Assembly (NCBI GenBank): GCA_910577315.1
Contig: CAJTME010000011.1
Span: forward strand, 44,770-108,769
Direction: 5' to 3'
DNA: 64,000 nucleotides
Origin: an uncultured Muribaculaceae bacterium
GTDB taxonomy: Bacteria > Bacteroidota > Bacteroidia > Bacteroidales > Muribaculaceae
This document shows, piece after piece, positions 8,525 to 16,419 of the stretch; position 1 is the stretch's first letter, and every line of letters starts with the position of its first letter. A program made the translations under genes and the position numbers. The notes under the pieces are model-generated. The model was not told the origin of the DNA. It was given only the letters and a program-made list of their open reading frames with translations, and searched no databases.

Positions 8525-11047
8525 TCAAAGGGTGATTTTATAGACCGCCTCGCCCTGACGCACAATATATATGCCCGGGGCAAGTGTTTTGAGGTCGTCG
8601 GCGCGTCCGGCAGTCACAACCTTTACTCCGGCCGGTGTAAACACATCGATGGGGGCATCCGTGTCAGCGACAGCCGAACCTACTCCAAGACGCTGGTCGA
8701 CGGATACCGTGCAGGTGGCCTTGCGGTTGTTGTAGGTAGCGAGCGTAACAGTGGCGCTCCCTACCGACTTGGCGGTGGCCACACCGTCTTCGTCCACATC
8801 CAGCACCTCGGGGTCGCTGGAAGTCCATGTCAGCATGTGGGGCTCAATCATCATCGGGTTGACAGCGAAATCAAACTGATGGATGTCGCCGACGTTAAGT
8901 GTGAGACGCGACCCTTCGGCGAATGACACCGACTTAGGCTCGGAATATGCCGTAACGTCACACTCTGCGGTGGCGCCATTGCTCACGATGGTGGCGGTGA
9001 CCTTCACATCGCCAGCCTTGCGCACCACTGGCGCGGCGTCCTTGTTGATTGTCAGCACTGAGGTGTCGGACGATGTGAATTCGACAGGCTCGTCGGCAAA
9101 TATTTCGGGAGTAATCGTATATCCGAACGGCTGTGGTGTATAATAGTTTCGGTTCTCGGGATAGGCGCTGTACCAGTCCTTTTCCAACTCGATTTTTATG
9201 TTGTCCTTGGCATATTCGGGATTGTCGGAGATATTGACAAAGTTTTTCCAAATGTCGGCTTCTTTATAGGCATCCTCACTGCCTGAGGGCACCTTCACCA
9301 CGATGCGCCGGTATTGCTCGTCGGTAAATTCATCCACTGCCGGAGGCTCAGTGCCAAGACATGTGATAAGTTTCAGCGAGCCGAACTTTGTATAGTCAAT
9401 CATATCGGCAGTCTTTAAATCTGGACCAAAGGTCAGGTAATGCAATTCGGGCGCAAAGGTACCCGACACGGTGAGCGGACGCCCGACATAGACATCGGTT
9501 ATTGCCGTCGGGATGGCCCAGCCCGAGCCCCAGTCGGTATATCCGATCAGCGTCATGGGCGTTTCGCCATCAGCAAGATTGAGCACTTTCAGTCCATATG
9601 AGGTTCCGAGGCTGTAAAGGTTGAGCATATTTACGCCGCTGCCAATCGAGGCTTTTTCAAGCTTGTCGAATGCCCAAAATGCCCGCGTGCCGATGGTCTT
9701 GACATTGTCGGGGACAACCAGCGATTTGAAATCAGCTCCGCCATCGAATGCATAATCGGGAATATCCACCACATCGGCGGGAATGACGAGTTCCTCGAGC
9801 TCCTCTCCATTTATCAGCATGATGTTTGCCTGCAAGAGTGGATTGGAATTGGATGAGAACTTGATTGTGCACCATTGCGAGAGATCGGGCACATCAATGG
9901 TCGTCAGCGCACTGCAGGAATTAAAGGCACCTTCAAGCACGGATTCGACGCCACGGTTCCAGTTGACACGCTCGAGGCCGGTGCAGTTTCCAAAACAATA
10001 GTTACCGAGCACGGCGATGCTGTTTGGGAGCGTCACGGATTTAAGCGCCGTGCAATATTCAAACGACCGCACGCCAAGGGTGTTGACGGTATTGCCGAAA
10101 TCAACATCGACAAGGTTCGGACACCCGGCGAAAGCACGGCGTTCTATTCGTTCAACCCCGTCTTCCAAAGTGAGTGAGACAAGGGTTTCCAATCCGCGGA
10201 ATGAGTATTCAGGGACGTTCTTGATTGTTGCAGGAATAACCAGATTTGTAACCGCTTCCCCGCCAAAATACAGTTTTTTAGCCGTAAGCAGCGGATTGGC
10301 GGTCTCATCGGCGAAAATAGTTTTGCACCATTCCTCCACCCCCGGGGCGTGGACTTCCCTTATCTCATATGAATAGTCAAAAGCCCGGGATTCCACTTTC
10401 TCAACCGCACCCTCAAATGTCACTTTGCGCAACACGTTGCAGCGGTAAAAAGCCAGCTGGCCAATTGTCTTTACTGACGCAGGAATGGTAATTTCCCGCA
10501 GTGCGTCGTTGTTGCTGAATGCGTACTGGCCTATGGTTTCAAGTCCGCTGTTGAGGGATACTCGGTTCAGGATGGTACACTGGCTGAATGCGGAGTAGTC
10601 GATGGTCTTCAGCTTGGACGGCATATCGACATCCATAAGAGAAGCACAGCCACTGAAAGCCGAGTTGCCGATATACTCGATATTATCCGACAATTCGACG
10701 CATTCGAGAAGGGTACAGCCTTGAAAAGCACTCATTGCAATTGATGTAACGGTGTTGGGCATCGTCACCGACAGCAGGTTCTTACAGCCATTGAACGAGT
10801 TGCGGCCGATTGCGGATATGGTGCATAACACGGTCTCCGTTCGGTTATCGGCAGTGGCCCGGTTGTATTTGACTGTGGCGGGAAGCGCAAGGTCGGTAAG
10901 GGCGGTTTCGTCCGTCGCTCCCGTGACGGTTACGGTCCAAGCCGATGCATCGTTGACCTCATAGTTCAGGCCCCCGTACTCAAACTGTTGGGCCGGCAGC
11001 GAAATCCCCGTGAAAGTCAAGGCAGTCCATAATAATAATTTCTTCAT
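8525..11047 (-). CDS. Large BspA-like leucine-rich-repeat surface protein with Big_2-type domain
   Basis: An 840-residue secreted protein with a signal peptide (residues 1-19). From ~residue 75 to ~610 it carries many LRR_5/BspA-type repeats of the pattern IGxxAFxxCxxLxxVxxPxxVxxI. A bacterial immunoglobulin-like segment follows (~residues 700-780; LTWTSSDPEVLDVDEDG, GSATVTL). The tail resembles the C-terminal segments of exported Bacteroidota proteins (FTPAGVKV, APGIYIVRQG). BspA proteins act at the cell surface in adhesion or host contact; the target here is unknown. The upstream region holds a 15-bp inverted repeat pair around a promoter facing away from this gene, so expression may be phase variable. 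Confidence 0.88.
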   Translation of the reverse strand: MKKLLLWTALTFTGISLPAQQFEYGGLNYEVNDASAWTVTVTGATDETALTDLALPATVKYNRATADNRTETVLCTISAIGRNSFNGCKNLLSVTMPNTVTSIAMSAFQGCTLLECVELSDNIEYIGNSAFSGCASLMDVDMPSKLKTIDYSAFSQCTILNRVSLNSGLETIGQYAFSNNDALREITIPASVKTIGQLAFYRCNVLRKVTFEGAVEKVESRAFDYSYEIREVHAPGVEEWCKTIFADETANPLLTAKKLYFGGEAVTNLVIPATIKNVPEYSFRGLETLVSLTLEDGVERIERRAFAGCPNLVDVDFGNTVNTLGVRSFEYCTALKSVTLPNSIAVLGNYCFGNCTGLERVNWNRGVESVLEGAFNSCSALTTIDVPDLSQWCTIKFSSNSNPLLQANIMLINGEELEELVIPADVVDIPDYAFDGGADFKSLVVPDNVKTIGTRAFWAFDKLEKASIGSGVNMLNLYSLGTSYGLKVLNLADGETPMTLIGYTDWGSGWAIPTAITDVYVGRPLTVSGTFAPELHYLTFGPDLKTADMIDYTKFGSLKLITCLGTEPPAVDEFTDEQYRRIVVKVPSGSEDAYKEADIWKNFVNISDNPEYAKDNIKIELEKDWYSAYPENRNYYTPQPFGYTITPEIFADEPVEFTSSDTSVLTINKDAAPVVRKAGDVKVTATIVSNGATAECDVTAYSEPKSVSFAEGSRLTLNVGDIHQFDFAVNPMMIEPHMLTWTSSDPEVLDVDEDGVATAKSVGSATVTLATYNNRKATCTVSVDQRLGVGSAVADTDAPIDVFTPAGVKVVTAGRADDLKTLAPGIYIVRQGEAVYKITL

Positions 11048-11092
11048 TTGGTTGATTATAAGGTTATTATTGAAAAAATTAGTAAGTATCTA

Positions 11093-11272
11093 TTTGCAAG
11101 AGATACTACCCAATGCTACCTCTTTGATAAATTGAGAATTACACCATACGATTCTGTTGTTTGACTAAACACAACAATAATCGTCCCGTTTTCCGAGCTG
11201 CCCAATGCGCCTATTGTTTTGTAAATGAGATATTTTTATTATCTTTGCAAAGTACTAAGTATCTCTTGCAAA
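11093..11272. repeat. Candidate invertible promoter element (15-bp inverted repeats)
   Basis: TTTGCAAGAGATACT at 11093-11107 is exactly inverted at 11258-11272, enclosing 150 bases directly upstream of the BspA-like gene. The enclosed DNA carries a full promoter pointing right, away from that gene. Inversion would place the -7 box at about 11125-11118 facing the gene, ~70 bases from its ATG. The left arm is also part of a smaller palindrome with AGTATCT at 11085-11091, so a regulator binding site is an alternative. Confidence 0.5.
11218..11247 (+). promoter_or_regulatory. Outward-facing promoter inside the inverted repeat pair
   Basis: TTTG at 11218-11221, 18 bases, then TATCTTTG at 11240-11247. 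In the present orientation it reads away from the BspA-like gene into a 36-bp palindrome and the 3' end of the next minus-strand gene, so it has no obvious gene to drive. Confidence 0.65.
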
Positions 11273-11290
11273 GAGAGTTTATATAATACG

Positions 11291-11326
11291 TAGTGGGCGC
11301 GGCTGATTAATCAGCCGCGCCCACTA
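11291..11326. terminator. 36-bp perfect palindrome, probable bidirectional terminator
   Basis: A continuous GC-rich palindrome (18-bp arms around ATTAAT) lies just past the stop of the NagB-like gene. It has only a weak AT-rich tail on each side. It would also stop transcripts from the rightward promoter at 11218-11247. Confidence 0.65.
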
Positions 11327-11343
11327 ATTATTAATTGAGTCTT

Positions 11344-13320
11344 TTATTTGACAGGCTTGTATTCCACGAATGCCTCGATTGCCTCGTATGAGGCCAGGCC
11401 GAGCCCTTCGTAGAGTTTGGCAGTGCCGCGGTTGCGTTCTTCGGCTCGCTGCCAGAACAGGCGGTCGTCGTCTCCGAGGAAGGGAGCGTTCTCCATCTGC
11501 GACTGGTGCTTGAGAATCGAGTTACGCTTGAAACGCAGCTCCTCGGGGCTGATGGGCACGGCCATCTCGATGTGGTCAATTTCCCATTCCGCCCAGGCGC
11601 CACGATACATCCATATGCGGCAGTCCTTCATCCATTCTTCGTCTTTAAGCTCGTCGACGGCTGCGAGCACGGCATCGGTGCAGACCTTGTGGGTGCCGTG
11701 GGGGTCGGCAAGGTCACCGGCAACGAAAATCTGATGAGGCTTCACATCTTCGAGCAGGCGCTTGACAATATCAACGTCGACCTGCGAAAGCTCGCCTTTC
11801 TTGATGGTGCCGGTCTCGTAGAACGGAAGGCGCAGGAAGTGAATGTTCTGCGGCTTGACGCCGATATAGTTGCAGGCGATGGTGGCTTCGGCCTGGCGTA
11901 TCATCGTTTTGATTTCGCGGATGTCGGCGCTGTCCGTATCGCCAGCTTTCTTGCCGTTGACAAACTCGTGCACCTCTTTCGACAGCTTCTCGTAACCGTC
12001 CTTGACGCCGAACATGGGCGCGATTTTGTCCATCATCAGGAAGTAGCGCATCATGTCCTCGTCGCCGACAGCGATGTTGCCCGAGGTTTCGTATGCCACG
12101 TGCACGTCGTGGTGCTGGTCGACAAGTCGTTTGAGGGTACCGCCCATCGAGATAACGTCGTCGTCGGGGTGCGGCGAGAACACTATCACACGCTTCGGAT
12201 AGGGGTTGGCGCGCTCGGGACGGTAGGTGTCGTCGGCGTTGGGTTTGCCTCCGGGCCATCCGGTGATGGTGTGCTGGAGGTCGTTGAATATCTTGATGTT
12301 GACGTTGTAGGCCGAGCCATAGAGGGCGATAAGCTCGCCGAGGCCCCAGTCGTTGTAGTCCTTGTTGGTGAGTTTCAGGATGGGCTTGCCGGTCATGTCG
12401 CAGAGCCACACGATGGCACGGCGGATGAGCTTGTCGTTCCACTCGCAGGAGGTCACCTTCCAGGGGTGGCTGATGCGGGTGAGGTCTTCGGCGGCAGGAA
12501 GGTCAATCACCACCTTGATGTGGTTATGGCCTTGCAGAAGCGACGCAGGCACGTTTGTGGTGGCGGGTTCTTCGACCGCCTTGCGCACAATCGACGCACG
12601 GTTTTCGCCCCAGGCCATCGTAACGACGCGGCGGGCGTCGGCAATGTCGGATATGCCGAGGGTTATCGCGGTGGTCGGAGCGACGTCGCACTTGTAGTTA
12701 GAGGCGATGCCATGGCGTGTCTCCTCATCGAGCAGAACAAGGCGGCACTGGCTCGTGGCTGCGCTGCCGGGGCCGTTGAAGGCGATGGAACCGCCGGGAC
12801 CAATCTCGCAGAGGGCCAGGTCGAGGCCACCCTCATCCTGAATCGACTGCTCGTAGGCCTGGCAATAATCAAACATATTTTCTTTGGTCACACCGGGATT
12901 GATGGTGCGCACGTTGGCGTCCTCAATGTCGATGTGGTCAAGGAAAACTTCGCGCAGGCGCGCAAGAGTCGAGGGGCCCTCGGGATTGAGGGGGAAGAAT
13001 TCGCTAATGTTGAAAATCACAACATTGCGGAAATCGACCTTCCCTTCCTTATGCATGCGGATAAGGGCTGAATAGACACGGTGTGTGCTCGCACCGGCTC
13101 CGAGAGCCAGCACGCACTTGCCTTTGCGGTCGATATAGCGGTTGATGTGCTTTACAAAGTATTCGGCGATGAACTCCGCTCCATCGTCGGCAGTCTCGAA
13201 GATGCGGGTGTCGATCTTTTCCTCGCGGGCGAGGGCGGTTGCTTCGATTTCATTCTCAGGGCAGTAATACCGGCGTGGGATGCGGTCGAGCTTAATCTGA
13301 GAGCTTAAATCTTTTTTCAT
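11344..13320 (-). CDS. NagB-like / PIG-L deacetylase fusion protein with degenerate deaminase site
   Basis: A 658-residue two-domain protein of a type common in Bacteroidota. Residues ~1-310 resemble glucosamine-6-phosphate deaminase (NagB) and residues ~376-640 are a PIG-L/LmbE N-acetyl sugar deacetylase. The PIG-L metal motif HPDDD (384-388) and a later HGTH are intact. In the NagB part the usual catalytic residues are missing: NISEF (104-108) stands where E. coli has NMDEY (Asp72), and GPGGSIAFNGP (174-184) replaces GNDGHIAFNEP (Asp141, His143, Glu148). The deacetylase half may therefore be the active one, with the NagB half as a sugar-phosphate sensor or scaffold. Public annotation would likely call it glucosamine-6-phosphate deaminase; the sequence does not support that activity. 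Confidence 0.82.
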   Translation of the reverse strand: MKKDLSSQIKLDRIPRRYYCPENEIEATALAREEKIDTRIFETADDGAEFIAEYFVKHINRYIDRKGKCVLALGAGASTHRVYSALIRMHKEGKVDFRNVVIFNISEFFPLNPEGPSTLARLREVFLDHIDIEDANVRTINPGVTKENMFDYCQAYEQSIQDEGGLDLALCEIGPGGSIAFNGPGSAATSQCRLVLLDEETRHGIASNYKCDVAPTTAITLGISDIADARRVVTMAWGENRASIVRKAVEEPATTNVPASLLQGHNHIKVVIDLPAAEDLTRISHPWKVTSCEWNDKLIRRAIVWLCDMTGKPILKLTNKDYNDWGLGELIALYGSAYNVNIKIFNDLQHTITGWPGGKPNADDTYRPERANPYPKRVIVFSPHPDDDVISMGGTLKRLVDQHHDVHVAYETSGNIAVGDEDMMRYFLMMDKIAPMFGVKDGYEKLSKEVHEFVNGKKAGDTDSADIREIKTMIRQAEATIACNYIGVKPQNIHFLRLPFYETGTIKKGELSQVDVDIVKRLLEDVKPHQIFVAGDLADPHGTHKVCTDAVLAAVDELKDEEWMKDCRIWMYRGAWAEWEIDHIEMAVPISPEELRFKRNSILKHQSQMENAPFLGDDDRLFWQRAEERNRGTAKLYEGLGLASYEAIEAFVEYKPVK

Positions 13321-13478
13321 TAATGTATGGTGTTATATATTTATAATTGTGCTTGGGTTCAGGCTGTGTTTTATGTCTATGCAAAGATAACAATAAAAAG
13401 CCGAAACAGGTTGATAATATTTCTAAATTTTTGTTTATAAAACAAAATAGCACACATCATCACCCGTGATTACAACAA

Positions 13479-13521
13479 ACGCGCCCGAAGCCGATGAAGT
13501 GTGCATCGGTTTCGGGCGCGT
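13479..13521. terminator. Hairpin terminator after the META lipoprotein gene
   Basis: ACGCGCCCGAAGCCGATG (13479-13496) pairs with the matching arm at 13504-13521, allowing a mismatch. It lies between the start of the NagB-like gene and the 3' end of the META lipoprotein gene. Confidence 0.7.
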
Positions 13522-13572
13522 CATTTACATAAATTCGTCCTAAGCCACTAATAAGGGCAGCGAGCGGAATTA

Positions 13573-14517
13573 TCACTCGGCCTTGACTTCGCCGCGCTTG
13601 AGCGTCATCAGCTCCTTGCCGGCAGCGTCGAGCAGCATCACCTTGTCGTTGCCGTCGCTGATGGCCGAGGCCGTCTGTTCGAGGGCGACGAGGAACGCCG
13701 TTTCTTGGTGGGTATAGGGGCAGGCCATGCGTGTGGTACCCATGTTACTGAAATCAACGGCATTGGAACGGCGGTGGTCGAGGTAGATGTCGCCGTTGAC
13801 GAAGTTACAGCCGGTGTTGCCGTGCAATTTCAGCTCAGTCAGGTCGAAGAATACATCGGCAGGCACCTCGAGCTTATCAAGGCCGACGATGCTTTCCACA
13901 ATCCACTGGCCGTTGAGGAACTCAAGGTTGCCCCTGCGGAGGCGCATCACGGTCTTGCCGCCTTCACCGAGAAAATCGACGAAAGTTTCCTGCCCTACCT
14001 CGCTCATGCGTAACTTGGTGGACACATTGTCCGTCACAATGGTGTTTATCATGTTGTCAAACTCCACGTCGGCGCAATAGCGCAGCGTCGAGAGCACATT
14101 GTAGAATGTTACGACGTCGTTGGCATCCACCGAATAAGCGCCGTTAAGGGTGTTGCAACCGTTGTTGGCATAGAATGCAGCGGACGAGGGCTCGAAGGTG
14201 ATGTACGGCATGTCCTCGTCCCGGTCAATGGTCACGCCATTAACCATTACAATGCTCCATTGTCCGCCGAGGTCACGGGCAAGACGCGTATTCATGGTCA
14301 GCATAGCTACATTGGGATTTGCCGCGGCGCTGTCGGTAGCCTGACTCTCAGGGCCTGGCGCAACCGTCGGCTGCTCGGCCGGAGCGGGAGAAACTTGCGT
14401 GGCTGCCGCACCGCTCATCGTTTTGGGATATTTTGACTTGTTGGGCTGAATCACGGAACATCCGGCGCCCATTATGGCCATGGCTGAGATGGCCGCGATA
14501 AAGGCAATTTTTTTCAT
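13573..14517 (-). CDS. Lipoprotein with two META (HslJ-like) domains
   Basis: A 314-residue lipoprotein with signal sequence and lipobox MGAGC (Cys at residue 20). A Pro/Ala-rich linker runs to ~residue 75. Two META-type domains follow: the first (~80-195) contains LGGQWSIVMVNG and NNGCNTLNGAYS, the second (~200-310) contains LNGQWIVESIVG and GNTGCNFVNGDI. HslJ-type META domains are linked to envelope stress and motility in other bacteria, but the molecular role is unknown. The protein probably sits in the outer membrane facing the periplasm or the surface. Confidence 0.85.
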   Translation of the reverse strand: MKKIAFIAAISAMAIMGAGCSVIQPNKSKYPKTMSGAAATQVSPAPAEQPTVAPGPESQATDSAAANPNVAMLTMNTRLARDLGGQWSIVMVNGVTIDRDEDMPYITFEPSSAAFYANNGCNTLNGAYSVDANDVVTFYNVLSTLRYCADVEFDNMINTIVTDNVSTKLRMSEVGQETFVDFLGEGGKTVMRLRRGNLEFLNGQWIVESIVGLDKLEVPADVFFDLTELKLHGNTGCNFVNGDIYLDHRRSNAVDFSNMGTTRMACPYTHQETAFLVALEQTASAISDGNDKVMLLDAAGKELMTLKRGEVKAE

Positions 14518-14600
14518 TCGTAAGTTGTATTTCCTATTATGACACTTTCAAGGTGCCAAAGGTTTAACTGCACAGGTGTAAAAAACAGGTATGAAAAGCA

Positions 14601-14627
14601 ACATCGGCCACCCTTAGGGCAGCCGAT
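14601..14627 (-). terminator. Terminator of rpsO
   Basis: CATCGGC (14601-14607) pairs with GCCGATG (14621-14627) with further inner pairing, and on the minus strand a T-rich stretch follows. It lies 31 bases past the rpsO stop. Confidence 0.7.
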
Positions 14628-14657
14628 GCTGTTGTAATCGTTAAGCGAGCGCTGGGC

Positions 14658-14933
14658 TTACTTGCGGATACCGAGCTCTTTCTGGGCGATGATGGCGCGG
14701 TAGCGGCTGATGTCTTTGCGCATCAGGTAGTCGAGCAGACGACGACGCTTACCTACCAGCATCTTAAGAGCGCGCTCTGTAGTATGATCTTTGTGATTTG
14801 ACTTCAGGTGCTTGGTCAAATGAGCGATACGGATGGAGAATAATGCAATCTGCGCTTCAGGCGAGCCAGTGTCAGTCTTGCTCTTACCGTACTTCTCGAA
14901 GATCTGTACTTTTTCTTCAGAATTTAAGTGCAT
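14658..14933 (-). CDS. rpsO: 30S ribosomal protein S15
   Basis: A 91-residue protein, the normal size for S15, which binds 16S rRNA and bridges to the large subunit. Family motifs are visible: DTGSPEAQIA, IAHLTKHLK, HKDHTTERAL and LVGKRRRLLDYL. It is flanked by its own terminator and appears to be a single-gene unit. Confidence 0.96.
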   Translation of the reverse strand: MHLNSEEKVQIFEKYGKSKTDTGSPEAQIALFSIRIAHLTKHLKSNHKDHTTERALKMLVGKRRRLLDYLMRKDISRYRAIIAQKELGIRK

Positions 14934-15028
14934 TCTTGAGATGATTTAAGTAGTTAATAATATATGATTTTGTTAATCGGGTGCAAAGATACGCAATTTT
15001 CCGTTAACTGCCAAACCTTCGGTTTATT

Positions 15029-15364
15029 TTAATCGAGGCTCGAGCGGTCTTTTGTCGGATTGCGGTAGTAAAGCTTGCCATCGATGAACTCCTGGGTTGC
15101 GATAAGGGTCGGTTTAGGCAGCTTTTCATAATAGCGCGAGATTTCAATCTGCTCGCGGTTCTCGCTCACTTCTTCCAGCGAATCGTTGAGCGATGCGAAT
15201 TCCTGCAGCTTCTTCTCGAGGTCGTGGCGCATTTCAGCGGCAATCTGGTTTGCGCGCTTCGCCATGATGCAGACGGTTTCATAGACGTTGCCCGTATCTT
15301 CGGCGAGCTCCACGAGGTCGCGGGTTACGGTGTTGAGAGGTGCGTTTGATTTCTTGTAGTCCAT
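15029..15364 (-). CDS. rpoZ: RNA polymerase omega subunit, Bacteroidota type
   Basis: A 111-residue protein that matches the RpoZ-like family of Bacteroidota. The core NVYETVCIMAKRANQIAAEM corresponds to the conserved omega helix that folds around the beta' C-terminus. The C-terminal half is rich in Glu and Lys. It lies 18 bases downstream of bamD, an arrangement that suggests one transcript. Confidence 0.88.
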   Translation of the reverse strand: MDYKKSNAPLNTVTRDLVELAEDTGNVYETVCIMAKRANQIAAEMRHDLEKKLQEFASLNDSLEEVSENREQIEISRYYEKLPKPTLIATQEFIDGKLYYRNPTKDRSSLD

Positions 15365-15382
15365 GAGTTAAATGATGGATAT

Positions 15383-16183
15383 TTAGTCTTTTACGTATTT
15401 TCTTGCGATTGTGTAGATGTTTTCGGCCTCCGAGCGGTTGGGGCTGTCGGGGTAATTGTTGATGAACGAATAGTATTCGTCAATCACCTCGCGGAAGCGT
15501 TCCTGCTTGCGTTCGTCGACACTCATGTCAGCCTCCTGGAAACGGGCCTTGAGAATCAGCAATTCAAGTTCTTCCTTGTATTTTGAATAAGGATAGTCGC
15601 GCACTGCATTCTGAGCCACGATTATGCAGCTTTCATAGTTGTTGCCCATGTAGTTGCCGAGATTGTAATACAACTGGGCGTTCTGCAGCTGCTTGAGGGT
15701 GAGCTTATCCTGAAGTTCAAAAATAGCGTTTTGTGCCTGGGCGACTTTATCGCTCCTGGGGAAATAGTCGAGAAATGCCTGCAGCTCCTCTATGCCCTTG
15801 ATGGTGGGCGTCTGGTCAAGCTGAGGGTCGGGAGAATCGAGATAATAGCCGTAGCCACAATAAAAGCGGGCCGGCTCCACGTATTTTCCTTTCGGGTAAC
15901 GCTGGTAATAAGTTTTGAAGTAGGCGCCAGAACTGATGTAGTCCTTGTTCTCATAATTGCTAAGGGCCAGCAGATAGAGGGACTCCTCGGCCTTGTCGGT
16001 GCCCTTGAACACCGTGCTGCAATCCTTGAACAACGTGGCGGCCTGCACATAACGCTTCTGTTCGAACGCCTGCTTGGCGAATTCAAACTTATAGTTGTAG
16101 TCAGTGCTTTTCAGCACTTTCTGGTACTCTCCGCACGAGCAGAACAGCACCGCCAACAAAGAGAATATGATAAATTTGCGCAT
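15383..16183 (-). CDS. bamD: Outer membrane assembly lipoprotein BamD
   Basis: A 266-residue lipoprotein of the BAM complex, which inserts beta-barrel proteins into the outer membrane. I start at ATG 16183, giving a signal peptide with lipobox FCSCG; the longer open frame to 16378 runs through the tracrRNA and is not credible. TPR-like repeats follow (FAKQAFEQKRYVQAATLFKD, SSGAYFKTYYQRYPKGKY, IVAQNAVRDYPYSKYKEE, YYSFINNYPDSPNRSEA). A TAACTTTG box on the minus strand at 16209-16202 is the probable promoter. It is followed by rpoZ. Confidence 0.9.
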   Translation of the reverse strand: MRKFIIFSLLAVLFCSCGEYQKVLKSTDYNYKFEFAKQAFEQKRYVQAATLFKDCSTVFKGTDKAEESLYLLALSNYENKDYISSGAYFKTYYQRYPKGKYVEPARFYCGYGYYLDSPDPQLDQTPTIKGIEELQAFLDYFPRSDKVAQAQNAIFELQDKLTLKQLQNAQLYYNLGNYMGNNYESCIIVAQNAVRDYPYSKYKEELELLILKARFQEADMSVDERKQERFREVIDEYYSFINNYPDSPNRSEAENIYTIARKYVKD

Positions 16184-16253
16184 AATTGTCATTTCAACAC
16201 GCAAAGTTACGAAAAAAATCTCACTGAAGCCAAACTTCACTAAATTTAACAAT

Positions 16254-16341
16254 AAAAAGGCTCCACCGAAGCGGAGCCAAGGATAATTTCCTTCGGCAAT
16301 TACTGCCTTATTGCGATAAGATATAAAAGAGAAATTATTTT
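16254..16341 (-). ncRNA. tracrRNA of the type II-C CRISPR system
   Basis: On the minus strand an anti-repeat (about 16336-16310) reads TTTCTCTTTTATATCTTATC then GCAAT. It pairs with the array repeat through nine contiguous bases (TCTCTTTTA) and again through CGCAA, with a central bulge. Downstream come a GGCA-gtaa-TTGCC nexus hairpin, a second AAGGA/TCCTT hairpin, and a terminator GGCTCC/GGAGCC (16278-16259) with a UUCG-type loop followed by five T. This order matches known type II-C tracrRNAs. The start is placed about seven bases after its -7 box. The transcript (~88 nt) would recruit crRNA to Cas9. Confidence 0.88.
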
Positions 16342-16348
16342 TCTGCCA

Positions 16349-16397
16349 CAAAAATACACAATTTCTTTTGAATTGCAAAATTTATTATGTAATTTTA
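16349..16397. promoter_or_regulatory. Overlapping divergent promoters for tracrRNA and cas9
   Basis: Minus strand: TTTG (16379-16376), 19 bases, TATTTTTG (16356-16349) for the tracrRNA. Plus strand: TTTG (16367-16370), 19 bases, TAATTTTA (16390-16397) for cas9. The two -33 boxes lie in a shared near-palindrome (TTTTGAATTGCAAAA), so polymerase binding on one side could exclude the other. Confidence 0.75.
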
Positions 16398-16419
16398 CGG
16401 AAATTCACATAAATAATCC

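Noticed and set aside
11506..13071. 521-residue plus-strand open frame opposite the NagB-like gene
   Set aside because: Same antisense effect; the protein looks like nothing known and the minus-strand gene is well supported.
16184..16378. N-terminal extension of BamD
   Set aside because: It runs through the tracrRNA and its terminator and would hide the lipoprotein signal.
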